Of a stretch of 64,000 nucleotides of DNA, positions 1 through 8,380 are shown piece by piece (position 1 is the first letter of the stretch; every line of letters begins with the position of its first letter). Under the pieces are notes generated by a model that did no database searches, was not told where the DNA came from, and saw only the letters and a list, made by a program, of their open reading frames with translations. The position numbers and the translations under genes are program-made. Where the stretch lies: assembly GCF_024753145.1 (NCBI RefSeq), contig NZ_JANUGU010000004.1, positions 372,001 through 436,000 of the forward strand. Reading direction: 5' to 3'. The DNA is from Massilia terrae. Lineage in GTDB: Bacteria > Pseudomonadota > Gammaproteobacteria > Burkholderiales > Burkholderiaceae_D.

Positions 1-1
1 C

Positions 2-451
2 TCGAAGGAGCACCTGATCGCCGAAGCAAGTGCAGCAGCCTTCGACGACACCATGGCGGAATTCGAGCAAGCCGTATCGGGAAAAAGCCCGCGCGAGGCG
101 ATTGCGATTATCGTCCACCATTATTTGTTCCAGCTGCAGGCGGAGGATAACAATCGTCTGTGCCCGCTCTCCACCTTGAGCAGCGAGCTGCGCCATTCGA
201 ACGATGAGGTCAAGGCCGTCATCCTGAATGGCTATTCTCGCCTGGTCAAATTCCTTGCCTCGTTCATGATGCGGCTGGATGTCGACGATTACCTTGGCCT
301 TGCCTCGTCGGTCGTTTCGATCATGGTAGGAGCGGTTTCCGTGTCTGCATTGGCAGTTGAAAAGGACGCTGCTAACAACATCTTGACCAATGCTGAAAAG
401 ACGATTGGCCAACTGATCGATAGCGCTGCGCGTCAGGCGCGTCCTGCCTGA
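2..451 (+). CDS. TetR/AcrR-family transcriptional regulator, C-terminal part (5' end outside window)
   Basis: The reading frame is open from the left edge, so the gene starts before the window; 149 codons are visible. The first residues (SKEHLIAEAS) match the end of the helix-turn-helix of TetR regulators, where F-x-SKE-x-L is typical. What follows is the all-helical ligand-binding domain, with a Cys-Pro-Leu step near the middle and an alanine-rich last helix. TetR proteins usually repress a neighbouring gene until a small ligand binds; the target is probably to the left of the window. An ATG at 53 is internal and would remove the DNA-binding end. A hairpin with a T-run overlaps the stop codon. 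Family call is fair, ligand unknown. Confidence 0.7.
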   Translation, partial: SKEHLIAEASAAAFDDTMAEFEQAVSGKSPREAIAIIVHHYLFQLQAEDNNRLCPLSTLSSELRHSNDEVKAVILNGYSRLVKFLASFMMRLDVDDYLGLASSVVSIMVGAVSVSALAVEKDAANNILTNAEKTIGQLIDSAARQARPA

Positions 452-470
452 CGCAGACAGCGCCTTTTTT
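430..470 (+). terminator. Probable intrinsic terminator overlapping the TetR stop codon
   Basis: A nine-base stem, GCGTCAGGC (430-438) with GCCTGACGC (446-454), has a seven-base loop. About ten bases later comes a run of six T (465-470). The stem includes the TetR stop codon. The gap between stem and T-run is longer than ideal. Confidence 0.5.
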
Positions 471-2340
471 ATTGCCCACTGCGGCCATCGTCTCCAAGCC
501 TGAATGTAGCGCGGCTGGTCGGCCCAAGGCGGCCGTCGCCTAGCTCCACGCGTGCATTGACGATAACTGGCGCTGAGACATCCAGCGTTTTCGGGCCATC
601 GTAGACGGTGGATTGCGCGGTCGGGGAAGTGCCATCGAGCGTATAGCGAATCTTCGCCCCGGGGATAGGCGTAGCCAGCACCAAAGATGCCTGCGCCTGC
701 GACGTCACCACATCCGATTCCAGCCCCTCGACTTCGGGAATGCGGTAATGAACCCCAGCCTTGCCGAGGGCTACCAATTGCGGCCCAAGCCGTTTGACGA
801 AACGGTCCCAATCACGCGCCGCCCGCGGCGCCCACAGCACATCTGCCACCGCCAGCGCACGTGGCCAGTATTTCGCCTCGACCTGGTCGATGCGCGGTAA
901 ATATTCAGTCCAGAGATTGGCCTGCCCGCCGAGAATATGTTTCGCTTGCTCCGGCGTCAGCGAGGCAGTGACAGGCTCGAACGCATACACCTTCTTTAGC
1001 GGCAGATAGCCGACCATGCAGTCCGGCTCCTCCGGCGGTTTGCCTTCACAATAGTCGAGATAGACATTGTCGGTCGGGGACATGATCACATCGTGGCCAA
1101 GCTGCGCGGCCTTGATGCCGCCAGCCATGCCACGCCACGACATCACCGTGGCGGTCGGCGAAGGGGCGCCGTCGAGAATCTCGTCCCAGCCGATAATCAT
1201 GCGGCCGTGATCAGTAACGAACTGCTCCACCCGGCGCAGGAACCAACCCTGCAGTGCGTGTTCGTTCTTCAAGCCTTCGCGGCGAATGATGTCCTGGGCT
1301 AATGCACTCTGTTCCCATCGTATGGTCGGCGCCTCGTCGCCCCCAAGGTGGATGTAGGTTGAGGGGAACACTTCCATGACTTCGCTGAGCACGCCCATGA
1401 CGAAATTGAAGGTAGCCTCGCTTGGACACAGGATATCGTCGGCAACGCCCCAGGTCGTGCGCACCTCGAACGGTCCCGGGGTGCAGCCAAGTTCCGGGTA
1501 TGCAGCCAGCGCGGCGACCATATGTCCTGGCATGTCGATCTCCGGAATGACCGTGATGTGGCGCTGCTTCGCGTACTCGACGACCTCGCGTGCTTGTGCC
1601 TGGGTATAAAAACCGCCATACGGCTTGCCATCGCCGACGTAGGGGGACAACTTGCGCTCAAGCACGGTCTCCTTGCGCCAAGCACCCACGGTGGTCAATT
1701 TCGGGTAACCCTTAATCTCCAGGCGCCAGCCTTGGTCGTCCGTGAGGTGCCAGTGAAGGACATTGAACTTGTAGCGCGCCATCAGGTCGAGCTGGCGCTT
1801 GATGTCCTCTACCGGGATCATGTGCCTTGCCACATCGAGCATCAGCCCACGATAAGGAAAACGCGGCGCATCGGCAATGCGAACGGCTGGAATGGCACGG
1901 CCTTGCGAATCCGGCGGCACGAGCTGGCGCAGCGTCTGCAATCCATGGAACAAGCCATCCGCCGCCGGAGCCTTCAGCGAAATGCCGCTCTGGTCGATCT
2001 GCAGTTCGTATGATTCGGGGTTCGCCTGCGCATCCGCTACCAATGCGATCCGAACATCAGCCTGGCCTGGTGAATGCCCAAGAATCACCTTGCCATGCCA
2101 CGCGTCCCGCAAGATACTCGCCGCGTCCGCACCGAGTTCCTTCAACTGTGCCTTGTCCGGGCCACTTAGACTGATGGCGGTTGTTGAATGCGGCAGGTAA
2201 CTCCCAGGCAGTTCTTGCACCGAGGCCGGCATGGGCAGCAATGTATCGGCAGTTTTCCAGACGCTTTCTGCCGCGCAGGCAGGCGACGAAATCGCGATCG
2301 CCAACAGGATGGATATAAGTCGGGCTAACTTTCGCATCAA
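469..2340 (-). CDS. Beta-N-acetylhexosaminidase, GH20, exported
   Basis: 623 residues. It removes terminal N-acetylglucosamine or N-acetylgalactosamine from glycans or chitin oligomers, probably in the periplasm or at the surface. A signal peptide (hydrophobic stretch about residues 7-24, Ala-Cys-Ala-Ala end) is followed by a GH20b-type N-terminal domain (about 35-165), then the GH20 barrel. HLGGDEAP carries the catalytic Asp335-Glu336 pair; DVARHMIP and HWHLTDDQGWR are further family signatures. The last 80 or so residues look like the chitobiase/hexosaminidase C-terminal beta domain (IRYTLDGTSPT). Its ATG overlaps the lacI stop by four bases, so the two genes form an operon and this gene is likely controlled by that repressor. 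Confidence 0.92.
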   Translation of the reverse strand: MMRKLARLISILLAIAISSPACAAESVWKTADTLLPMPASVQELPGSYLPHSTTAISLSGPDKAQLKELGADAASILRDAWHGKVILGHSPGQADVRIALVADAQANPESYELQIDQSGISLKAPAADGLFHGLQTLRQLVPPDSQGRAIPAVRIADAPRFPYRGLMLDVARHMIPVEDIKRQLDLMARYKFNVLHWHLTDDQGWRLEIKGYPKLTTVGAWRKETVLERKLSPYVGDGKPYGGFYTQAQAREVVEYAKQRHITVIPEIDMPGHMVAALAAYPELGCTPGPFEVRTTWGVADDILCPSEATFNFVMGVLSEVMEVFPSTYIHLGGDEAPTIRWEQSALAQDIIRREGLKNEHALQGWFLRRVEQFVTDHGRMIIGWDEILDGAPSPTATVMSWRGMAGGIKAAQLGHDVIMSPTDNVYLDYCEGKPPEEPDCMVGYLPLKKVYAFEPVTASLTPEQAKHILGGQANLWTEYLPRIDQVEAKYWPRALAVADVLWAPRAARDWDRFVKRLGPQLVALGKAGVHYRIPEVEGLESDVVTSQAQASLVLATPIPGAKIRYTLDGTSPTAQSTVYDGPKTLDVSAPVIVNARVELGDGRLGPTSRATFRLGDDGRSGQ

Positions 2341-3350
2341 AATATTCTCATTGGGAGATCTGGCATATTGGTTTCGCTGCTTTCGCGCACAATCATCTTG
2401 ACCGGCAGGGTTATCTGGGATGGGTTTTCGTGTGGTGGGTGGAGCAGCAATTCCACGCCCGTGCGTACCAATGCCTCTTTGTCGACGCGTACGGAGCTGA
2501 GCGGAGGAATCGCAGCCGCAGCCGCGGCGATGTCGTCGAAACCGACGACGGCGATATCAGACGGGATTTTCATGCCGATGTCCAGGCAATAATTCATGAC
2601 CGCCAACGCTGTACTATCGTTGTGGCAAAAGACCGCATCGGCAGGCTGTTCCAGCTTGAGCAGTGTACGCATCGCTTCCGCCACGCCTTCGTCACCGTCG
2701 CCCATGGCAGGCAAGTTGATTTCGAGATCGGGATCGGCGAAAGCCTTGGCGTCGAACAGCGCCTGGCGAAAGCCGTGATTGCGTTGCTGGATACTGTAGT
2801 GGTCCAATGGGCCGGATAGCATAGCGATACGCTTGCGGCCGGAACGAAGCAAATGCTGCGTAGCGAGATAGCCGCCATGCAGGTTATCGGGATTGACCGA
2901 GGTAAAGCCGTGTCGATACATATCCACCAACACGGTTGGCTTACCAAGCTGCTGCAGTGCCGCTAACACCTCTGGCTCGAAAAAGCCGGCGCACAAGATG
3001 GCATCGGGCTGGTTCCGCCGAATTTGTGCCAGTGCCCGCTCCGCTGGGCCGACCACGACGAAGGACATAGCAATACCCTCGCGCCTGCAAATCTCTTCGG
3101 CTCCATGCAATACGGTCGGAAAGAAGGGATTGGATGCCAGCGTGTTGTGCTGGCTCTGCAGGAGAAATGCGATGCGCCGGACTCGCCCCTTTCTCAGTTG
3201 CGAAAAGTTATAGCCCAAGCTCAGCGCGGCCTCACGAACTGTATCGCGCGTCGCTTCGGTCATGCCCACCTGGTTCTTTAAGGCACGTGACACCGTGCCA
3301 GTCGACAGTCCGGTAATCACTGCAATATCGCGGAGAGTGACCTGGCTCAT
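2337..3350 (-). CDS. LacI-family transcriptional regulator
   Basis: 337 residues. The N-terminal helix-turn-helix (about residues 4-25, VTLRDIAVITGLSTGTVSRA) and hinge helix are followed by a periplasmic-binding-protein-like sugar domain (about 62-330, including FDDIAAAAAAIPPL). It is first in an operon with the GH20 hexosaminidase (ATGA overlap) and faces away from the TonB receptor that lies upstream on the same strand. It probably represses this glycan-use locus, with an amino-sugar or a glycan fragment as inducer; that part is inference from neighbours. Nothing in the sequence fixes the exact ligand. Confidence 0.88.
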   Translation of the reverse strand: MSQVTLRDIAVITGLSTGTVSRALKNQVGMTEATRDTVREAALSLGYNFSQLRKGRVRRIAFLLQSQHNTLASNPFFPTVLHGAEEICRREGIAMSFVVVGPAERALAQIRRNQPDAILCAGFFEPEVLAALQQLGKPTVLVDMYRHGFTSVNPDNLHGGYLATQHLLRSGRKRIAMLSGPLDHYSIQQRNHGFRQALFDAKAFADPDLEINLPAMGDGDEGVAEAMRTLLKLEQPADAVFCHNDSTALAVMNYCLDIGMKIPSDIAVVGFDDIAAAAAAIPPLSSVRVDKEALVRTGVELLLHPPHENPSQITLPVKMIVRESSETNMPDLPMRIF

Positions 3351-3410
3351 GGGTGCCGCTGCCTGGAGTTTTCATGGGAAGAGTTCATATCAGTCTGGCC
3401 CGCGCTCGTG

Positions 3411-3456
3411 GCGTGGTCAGCGGCCCCGGGCAAAGCGCCCAGGGCCGTGACCACGC
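3411..3456 (-). terminator. Strong hairpin after the TonB receptor gene
   Basis: GCGTGGTCA (3411-3419) pairs with TGACCACGC (3448-3456), and inside it CGGCCC (3421-3426) pairs with GGGCCG (3442-3447). It lies 13 bases past the receptor stop and before lacI. No T-run follows on the minus strand, so it may act as an mRNA-stabilising or rho-assisted end. Confidence 0.5.
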
Positions 3457-3468
3457 GCTGAACCTACG

Positions 3469-6318
3469 TCAGTTGAACTTGACGCGGTAGTTCAAGAAAA
3501 TTTCGCGGCCGACGTAGTCCGCACCGGCATTGGTCCGGATGAACTCGAACCCGCCCGCGTAATTTTCGATGTTGCCGACCCGGTTGGCCAGGTCGTTGAC
3601 GGTCAGGGCGATCGAGCTCTTCTCGTCGATCGCATACCGCACCGACCCGTTGAAGGTCATCCACGGCCTGGTCTTGCCGCTAATGATCGAGCAATTCGCG
3701 TCGCCGGGCGACGGCCGGGTGCCGTCCGCGAGCGCTTCACATGAGCCATAGCCATCGACGCGGATTGCGCCGTAGCGAATGCCGAACAAGGTGGCATCCC
3801 ATGGCCCCTTCTTCCAGTTCACAGAGCCGCGCATCTTGGTCTTCGGGTTGTTGTAGCTGTCGTCGATCAGCGGATCGCTGGCCAGCGTGCGCGAGTAGTG
3901 CCTCAGGTTGTACGTGACTTCAAGTCCGAACTTGAAGTCGCCCCAGCCATCGGTACGCTTGGCGTAGTTGATGCTGCTGTCGATGCCGCTCACGTACAGC
4001 TGGCTGCGATTGATCGGCCCGGAGTGAACGGCAATGATGTCCCCTTGGGCATTGCGTACGACGTTGGCAATCGCCTGGGAGCAATAGGCGGAGCCCGGCA
4101 CGTGATCGAGGTAGGGGCTGCCGTCGACCGCCTTGCCGGTGCGGCAACCGGCCTCGTCGACGGCGATCGTGTGCCAGTCCACGTTGTCGATCGCGTTGTC
4201 GATGCCCATGCGCCAGTAGTCGACAGCCACGGTCAAGCCCTTGGCGTAAGGCACATCCCACGCCACGCCGTAGGTGTACGACTTGCCCGTTTCCGGCAGC
4301 AGGTTCGGGCCGCCTGCGGTATATACGTTGAAGAGCGTCGGCCGCCCATCCGCTTTACACCACGTGCTGCTGGTGCCACCGATAATGCACTTGTACGGAT
4401 CGTCATAGATGCCGACCACGTTGATCGACGGGTTCTTGTACAAGGCCACCATGTCCGGCGCATGGAAGTTGGTCCCGTAGGTACCGCGCAGCAGCAGGCC
4501 CTGGACCGGACGGAACTCCAGCTTGGCACCCCAGGTGCGCGCGGTGTTGCTGCCGACGTCGCTCTTGTAGTGGTCCAGGCGACCGGCGATCGACGCGGTC
4601 AGGGTCTTGAGCAGGGGAATGCGGAATTCCGTCGCCGCCGAATAGCGGTTGCGGTCGCCGCCGCCCGTGTTGTAGTCGCCGAATGGATCGAGGAAGGAAT
4701 TGTCGTTGCCCCGTGGGTCCGGGTGCAGGGCCCAGTGCTGCCTGTTCGCTTCGACCAGGCCGGCGAAACCGATCGGACCGGCCCAGCCGTTGATCAGGTC
4801 GCCGGTCAGACTGAGCTGCCCCTGGGTCATTGCCGAATTCGAATTGTTGTTGCCGTTGACGCCTGCTGCCGCCGCATACTGGGCTGGCGTGGTTGGCTTC
4901 CAGAAGTTGGTCGAGTCGTACACCGGGTAGTTGGTGCCATTGACTGCCATCGTTCCCTGCTGCGGACCAAAGAACAGGTTGAACATGCCCAGTTCGTTCG
5001 ACGCCGTGTAGTCCTCGTGCACGGCATAGGTCGAACGGCCAAAGCTGGCGTCCCAGTCGAAGCGGCCCAGCGTTCCCTTCAAGCCAAGACGGAAGTCGAC
5101 GTTCTGTTCCTTGTCGTAGGTATTACCGTAGCCACCGAGCTCGGAAGGGGTCAGCTGGCGGTAGAAGCTCCTGATGAGCTGGCCGGTGGACTTGTCGTAC
5201 AAGACCCGCGAATCGAAGTGGTACAGGCCAGGCAGTTGGGTGTTGCTGGTGCCGACGGTGTGCCAGACGCCAAGGGAGCCGTAGGCCTCCAGGTTATTGC
5301 TGAACTGGTAGGAACCATAGATGTAGCCGTTGGTGTCGTCGCGTCCCGGGGTCAGCACCCAGTCCGTGAACGCGCTCTGCCCGCAGTATTGGCCGTTGGG
5401 GCCGTTCACCACGCGGAACCTGCCGTTGAATGCACCCTGCACACAGGCGCCATTCGGCGGCGTGATGAAATTGCCTGAGATGTCCGTCAAACGCGCCCCC
5501 GGCATCACCTGATAGCCGTACTTGCGAGCAGTGGTATTCCAGGTACCATAGCCGGCGTCCGACTCGTCTACCGTCCACGGGCGATCGCGGCCCCACAGTG
5601 GGCTGCGGTGTGTCTTTTGTATATTGTAAACAACGCTCCAATTGTTACCGCTGTTGCCACCGAGGAAATTTAGGTCGCCAAACTTGCGGCCGCCGCGTGT
5701 CGCCTCGCCTGCTGTGGCGTCCAGCTGAAAGCCCTGGAAATTGTGCTTGAGGATGACGTTGATGACGCCGGAGATCGCGTCGGAGCCATAAATGGCGGAC
5801 GCGCCGGTCGCGAGGATTTCCACCCGATCGATCATGCCGGTCGGGATGTTATTGAGGTTCTGGAAGCTGCGGCTGCCGCCAGCCGGCTGCGGGTAGTCAT
5901 CGATACGGTGGCCGTCGACCAGGATCAGCGTGCGGTTGGAGCCCAGGCCGCGTAAATCGGCTTGGCGCGCGTTGACCGAGGTGCTGCCCCAGGACGGCGG
6001 CGATTCGGTTGGAAACGACTGCGTGAGCGAGCCGATCAGCTCGAACACCGTCGTGAAACCCTGGGACTTGATCTGCTCGGCGTTGAGGACGGTGACCGGC
6101 GCCGGTCCCTGGAGGTCCGTGCTGGCGATGCGCGAACCCGTCACCACGACCTTTTCGACTCCCTCCGCCTTCCCGGAGTCCAAGGTCTGCGCCTGAACGG
6201 CGCCCATGCCAAAGATAGCCATGCTCATCGCCGCAGCGAGCGGCGTCAGCGACCAGCGCGCGTGCTGCCGTACAGCGAAGCGGTCCTGCCGCGAACCCGG
6301 ATGTTTACCAAACGTCAT
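3469..6318 (-). CDS. TonB-dependent outer-membrane receptor (glycan uptake type)
   Basis: 949 residues. It probably imports oligosaccharides across the outer membrane using TonB energy. A long basic leader and hydrophobic stretch end in AVQAQ (cleavage near residue 43). A plug domain (about 55-180) starts with VVTGSRI and contains DLRGLGSNRTLILVDGHR and ASAIYGSDAISGVINVI. The rest is a 22-strand-type barrel ending in NYRVKFN. There is no SusD partner, as usual in proteobacteria. It sits between a LacI/hexosaminidase operon and a divergent fucosidase/mutarotase pair, so an N-acetylhexosamine- and fucose-bearing glycan is a fair guess for substrate. A promoter and a bulged inverted repeat lie in its leader. 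Confidence 0.9.
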   Translation of the reverse strand: MTFGKHPGSRQDRFAVRQHARWSLTPLAAAMSMAIFGMGAVQAQTLDSGKAEGVEKVVVTGSRIASTDLQGPAPVTVLNAEQIKSQGFTTVFELIGSLTQSFPTESPPSWGSTSVNARQADLRGLGSNRTLILVDGHRIDDYPQPAGGSRSFQNLNNIPTGMIDRVEILATGASAIYGSDAISGVINVILKHNFQGFQLDATAGEATRGGRKFGDLNFLGGNSGNNWSVVYNIQKTHRSPLWGRDRPWTVDESDAGYGTWNTTARKYGYQVMPGARLTDISGNFITPPNGACVQGAFNGRFRVVNGPNGQYCGQSAFTDWVLTPGRDDTNGYIYGSYQFSNNLEAYGSLGVWHTVGTSNTQLPGLYHFDSRVLYDKSTGQLIRSFYRQLTPSELGGYGNTYDKEQNVDFRLGLKGTLGRFDWDASFGRSTYAVHEDYTASNELGMFNLFFGPQQGTMAVNGTNYPVYDSTNFWKPTTPAQYAAAAGVNGNNNSNSAMTQGQLSLTGDLINGWAGPIGFAGLVEANRQHWALHPDPRGNDNSFLDPFGDYNTGGGDRNRYSAATEFRIPLLKTLTASIAGRLDHYKSDVGSNTARTWGAKLEFRPVQGLLLRGTYGTNFHAPDMVALYKNPSINVVGIYDDPYKCIIGGTSSTWCKADGRPTLFNVYTAGGPNLLPETGKSYTYGVAWDVPYAKGLTVAVDYWRMGIDNAIDNVDWHTIAVDEAGCRTGKAVDGSPYLDHVPGSAYCSQAIANVVRNAQGDIIAVHSGPINRSQLYVSGIDSSINYAKRTDGWGDFKFGLEVTYNLRHYSRTLASDPLIDDSYNNPKTKMRGSVNWKKGPWDATLFGIRYGAIRVDGYGSCEALADGTRPSPGDANCSIISGKTRPWMTFNGSVRYAIDEKSSIALTVNDLANRVGNIENYAGGFEFIRTNAGADYVGREIFLNYRVKFN

Positions 6319-6360
6319 GTATGTATGTCTCCTGATTGAGCCCTACAGGGCATTATTTTT

Positions 6361-6398
6361 GAGGCAACCGGTGCGCGTCATGGTGCGACCGGTGCCTC
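6361..6398. repeat. Bulged inverted repeat in the TonB receptor leader
   Basis: GAGGCAACCGGT (6361-6372) pairs with ACCGGTGCCTC (6388-6398) with one unpaired base. It falls inside the predicted untranslated leader of the receptor mRNA. It could be an operator or an RNA stem; the sequence does not decide. Confidence 0.5.
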
Positions 6399-6411
6399 CC
6401 CTATCTGCAAC

Positions 6412-6440
6412 TTGAAGTCCGCTGGTACTCTATTTATAAT
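6412..6440 (+). promoter_or_regulatory. Sigma70-type promoter toward the fucosidase
   Basis: TTGAAG (6412-6417), a 17-base spacer and a perfect TATAAT (6435-6440). Transcription would start near 6447, leaving a leader of about 160 bases before the fucosidase ATG. It shares its -10 region with the minus-strand promoter. Confidence 0.6.
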
Positions 6441-6464
6441 GAACCGGCAATATGAGAACTTCAA
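6436..6464 (-). promoter_or_regulatory. Sigma70-type promoter toward the TonB receptor
   Basis: Read on the minus strand: TTGAAG (6464-6459), 17 bases, CATTAT (6441-6436). Start predicted near 6429, about 110 bases before the receptor ATG. Its -10 box overlaps that of the plus-strand promoter. Confidence 0.5.
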
Positions 6465-6507
6465 CAAGCTTTAGGATTTACCCAGCAAGTTTCGTTTGAT
6501 TAGTAAA

Positions 6508-6515
6508 CAACGTTG
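6508..6515. promoter_or_regulatory. Possible LacI-family operator core
   Basis: CAACGTTG is an eight-base palindrome with the central CG step common in LacI-family operators, lying downstream of the predicted fucosidase start site. Short palindromes arise by chance, so this is only a candidate for the LacI regulator encoded at 2337-3350. Confidence 0.25.
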
Positions 6516-6605
6516 CGTCGGAATTACCACAACTCGTCTTCTTGACTGAGCGGGTTAATTCAGACTCAATGTTTCCATTTATCAATTTATTGACGCCGAC
6601 TATCG

Positions 6606-7997
6606 ATGAAAACATTCATGCTCCGCCGCCTGCCTCAAGCGCTGGCACTGAAACTGGCCCTCGCGCCGCTTGCCCTTGCCGCCGCCGCAGAACCGCCCGC
6701 GCCGGCCGTTACCGTGGCTGCCGCCGAGACGCCGGCGCAAAAGGCCGCCCGGATGCAATGGTTTGCGGATGCCAAGTTCGGCGTGTTCATCCATTGGGGC
6801 ATCTACGCCGTCGACGGCATCGACGAATCGTGGTCCTTCTTCAACGGGAAGATCTCGCACGCCGACTACCTGAAGCAGCTGCGCGGTTTCACCGCCGACA
6901 AGTACGATCCGCAGGCCTGGGCCGACCTGATCCGTCGCAGCGGCGCACGTTACGCGGTGCTGACCACCCGGCACCACGACGGCGTGGCGCTGTGGGACAG
7001 CCGGCAGGGCCTGAATGTCGTGCGCGATAGCCCGGCCAAACGCGATCTGGTCGGGCCGTTCGTCGACGGGCTGCGCCGCGACGGGCTGAAAGTCGGCCTG
7101 TACTACTCGCTGCCCGACTGGTCGTACGCCGACTACGACGTGCACACCCGCACGCAGAAGCGCTACGACGTGCAGGCCGACCCGGCGCGCTGGCAGCGCT
7201 ACGTGTCGTACTACCAAGGGCAGCTTGCCGACCTGCAGCAGCGCTACAACCCCGATCTGCTGTGGTTCGACGGCGACTGGGAGCACGACGCGGCGCAGTG
7301 GCGCTCCGCCGACACGCGGCGGCAGCTGCTCGCGCACAAGTCCGGTGTCATCATCAACTCGCGCCTGAACAACTACGGCGACTACGCGACGCCGGAGCAC
7401 GGCCTGCCAGTGCTGCGGCCAAGCGCGCCGTACTGGGAGCTGTGCATGACGATGAACCGCTCGTGGGGCTACCAGCCGCACGACGACGAGTACAAGAGCA
7501 CGCAACAACTGATCCAGATCCTGTCCCAGACCGCAGCCATGGGCGGCAACCTGTTGCTGGACATCGGCCCGCGCGCCGATGGCAGCATCGACCCGCGCCA
7601 GGTCGAGCGGCTCGAAGGCATCGGCCGCTGGACCACCAAGCATGCCGAAGCGATCTACGGCACGGTCGCCGGGCTGCCTCTGGAACATTACGGCGGCGGC
7701 AGCACCTTGTCGAAAGACGGCCGCACACTCTACCTGTTCGTGCACGGCAAACCGAGCGGCGACCTGCTGGTCAAGGGGCTGTCCAACCGCGTGCTGCGCG
7801 CTCGCGTCGTCGGCAGCAACGCAACGGCGCAAGTGCGCGTGCTGGACAAGTTCGACTGGAGCCCCTACCCCGGCCTGCTGTTCGTGACGGTGCCGCAGGA
7901 CGCGCTCGACACGGACCTCACCGTCGTTGCGCTGGAACTCGACGGCCCCGCCAAGCCGTACCACGAAGAATCCAAGCCGATCGAGAGCAACGGCTGA
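6606..7997 (+). CDS. Alpha-L-fucosidase, GH29, exported
   Basis: 463 residues. It cleaves terminal alpha-linked L-fucose from glycans. A signal peptide (about 1-27, ending in an alanine run) is followed by the GH29 barrel: KFGVFIHWGIYAV near the start, TTRHHDGVALWDS, and LLWFDGDWEHD, where Asp222 is the expected nucleophile. A C-terminal beta-sandwich of about 100 residues follows. It is slightly short for the family but complete. The sugar mutarotase starts 41 bases downstream and may be cotranscribed. Substrate linkage cannot be read from sequence. Confidence 0.92.
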   Translation: MKTFMLRRLPQALALKLALAPLALAAAAEPPAPAVTVAAAETPAQKAARMQWFADAKFGVFIHWGIYAVDGIDESWSFFNGKISHADYLKQLRGFTADKYDPQAWADLIRRSGARYAVLTTRHHDGVALWDSRQGLNVVRDSPAKRDLVGPFVDGLRRDGLKVGLYYSLPDWSYADYDVHTRTQKRYDVQADPARWQRYVSYYQGQLADLQQRYNPDLLWFDGDWEHDAAQWRSADTRRQLLAHKSGVIINSRLNNYGDYATPEHGLPVLRPSAPYWELCMTMNRSWGYQPHDDEYKSTQQLIQILSQTAAMGGNLLLDIGPRADGSIDPRQVERLEGIGRWTTKHAEAIYGTVAGLPLEHYGGGSTLSKDGRTLYLFVHGKPSGDLLVKGLSNRVLRARVVGSNATAQVRVLDKFDWSPYPGLLFVTVPQDALDTDLTVVALELDGPAKPYHEESKPIESNG

Positions 7998-8038
7998 ACG
8001 ACACGCCATCCCTCAAACTCACCCTACTCTCTGCCGAT

Positions 8039-8380
8039 ATGCTCCATTGCCTTGCACTTGACCTGAAAGATGACCCCGCGCTCATCGCGGAATACGAGGC
8101 CCACCACCGCGCGGTGTGGCCCGAGGTGCTCGCGCACCTGCGTGCGCACGGCGTACTCAAGCTCGATATCTTCCGCCTCGGCACCCGCATGGTGATGTTG
8201 ATGGAGACCGACGACGCCGTGTTTGACCCCGCCCGCATGGCCGCGGCCGAGCACGAGGATCCGCGCATCGCCGCCTGGGAGGCCCTGATGTGGCGCTTCC
8301 AGGCGCCGACGCCGTTCACGCCCGAGGGTCAGAAATGGACACCGATGCAGCAGATATTCCACCTTAGCGACGAGAGCTGA
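8039..8380 (+). CDS. L-rhamnose/L-fucose mutarotase family protein (DUF718)
   Basis: 113 residues. It interconverts alpha and beta anomers of a 6-deoxy sugar. It matches RhaM in length and motifs: EYEAHHRAVWPEV puts the expected active residues at Tyr19 and His23, and it ends with the family-like MQQIFHL. The start at MLHCLAL was chosen because the family begins there; the open frame extends further upstream inside the fucosidase gene. Because it follows an alpha-L-fucosidase, fucose is the likelier substrate; from memory, DUF718 members act as L-fucose mutarotases in Xanthomonas fucose loci. Its last 17 bases overlap the convergent LysR gene. Confidence 0.85.
   Translation: MLHCLALDLKDDPALIAEYEAHHRAVWPEVLAHLRAHGVLKLDIFRLGTRMVMLMETDDAVFDPARMAAAEHEDPRIAAWEALMWRFQAPTPFTPEGQKWTPMQQIFHLSDES

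Noticed and set aside
3898-5478. A 526-codon plus-strand frame antisense to the first TonB receptor.
   Set aside because: Repetitive Val/Gly/Arg composition and no recognisable motif.
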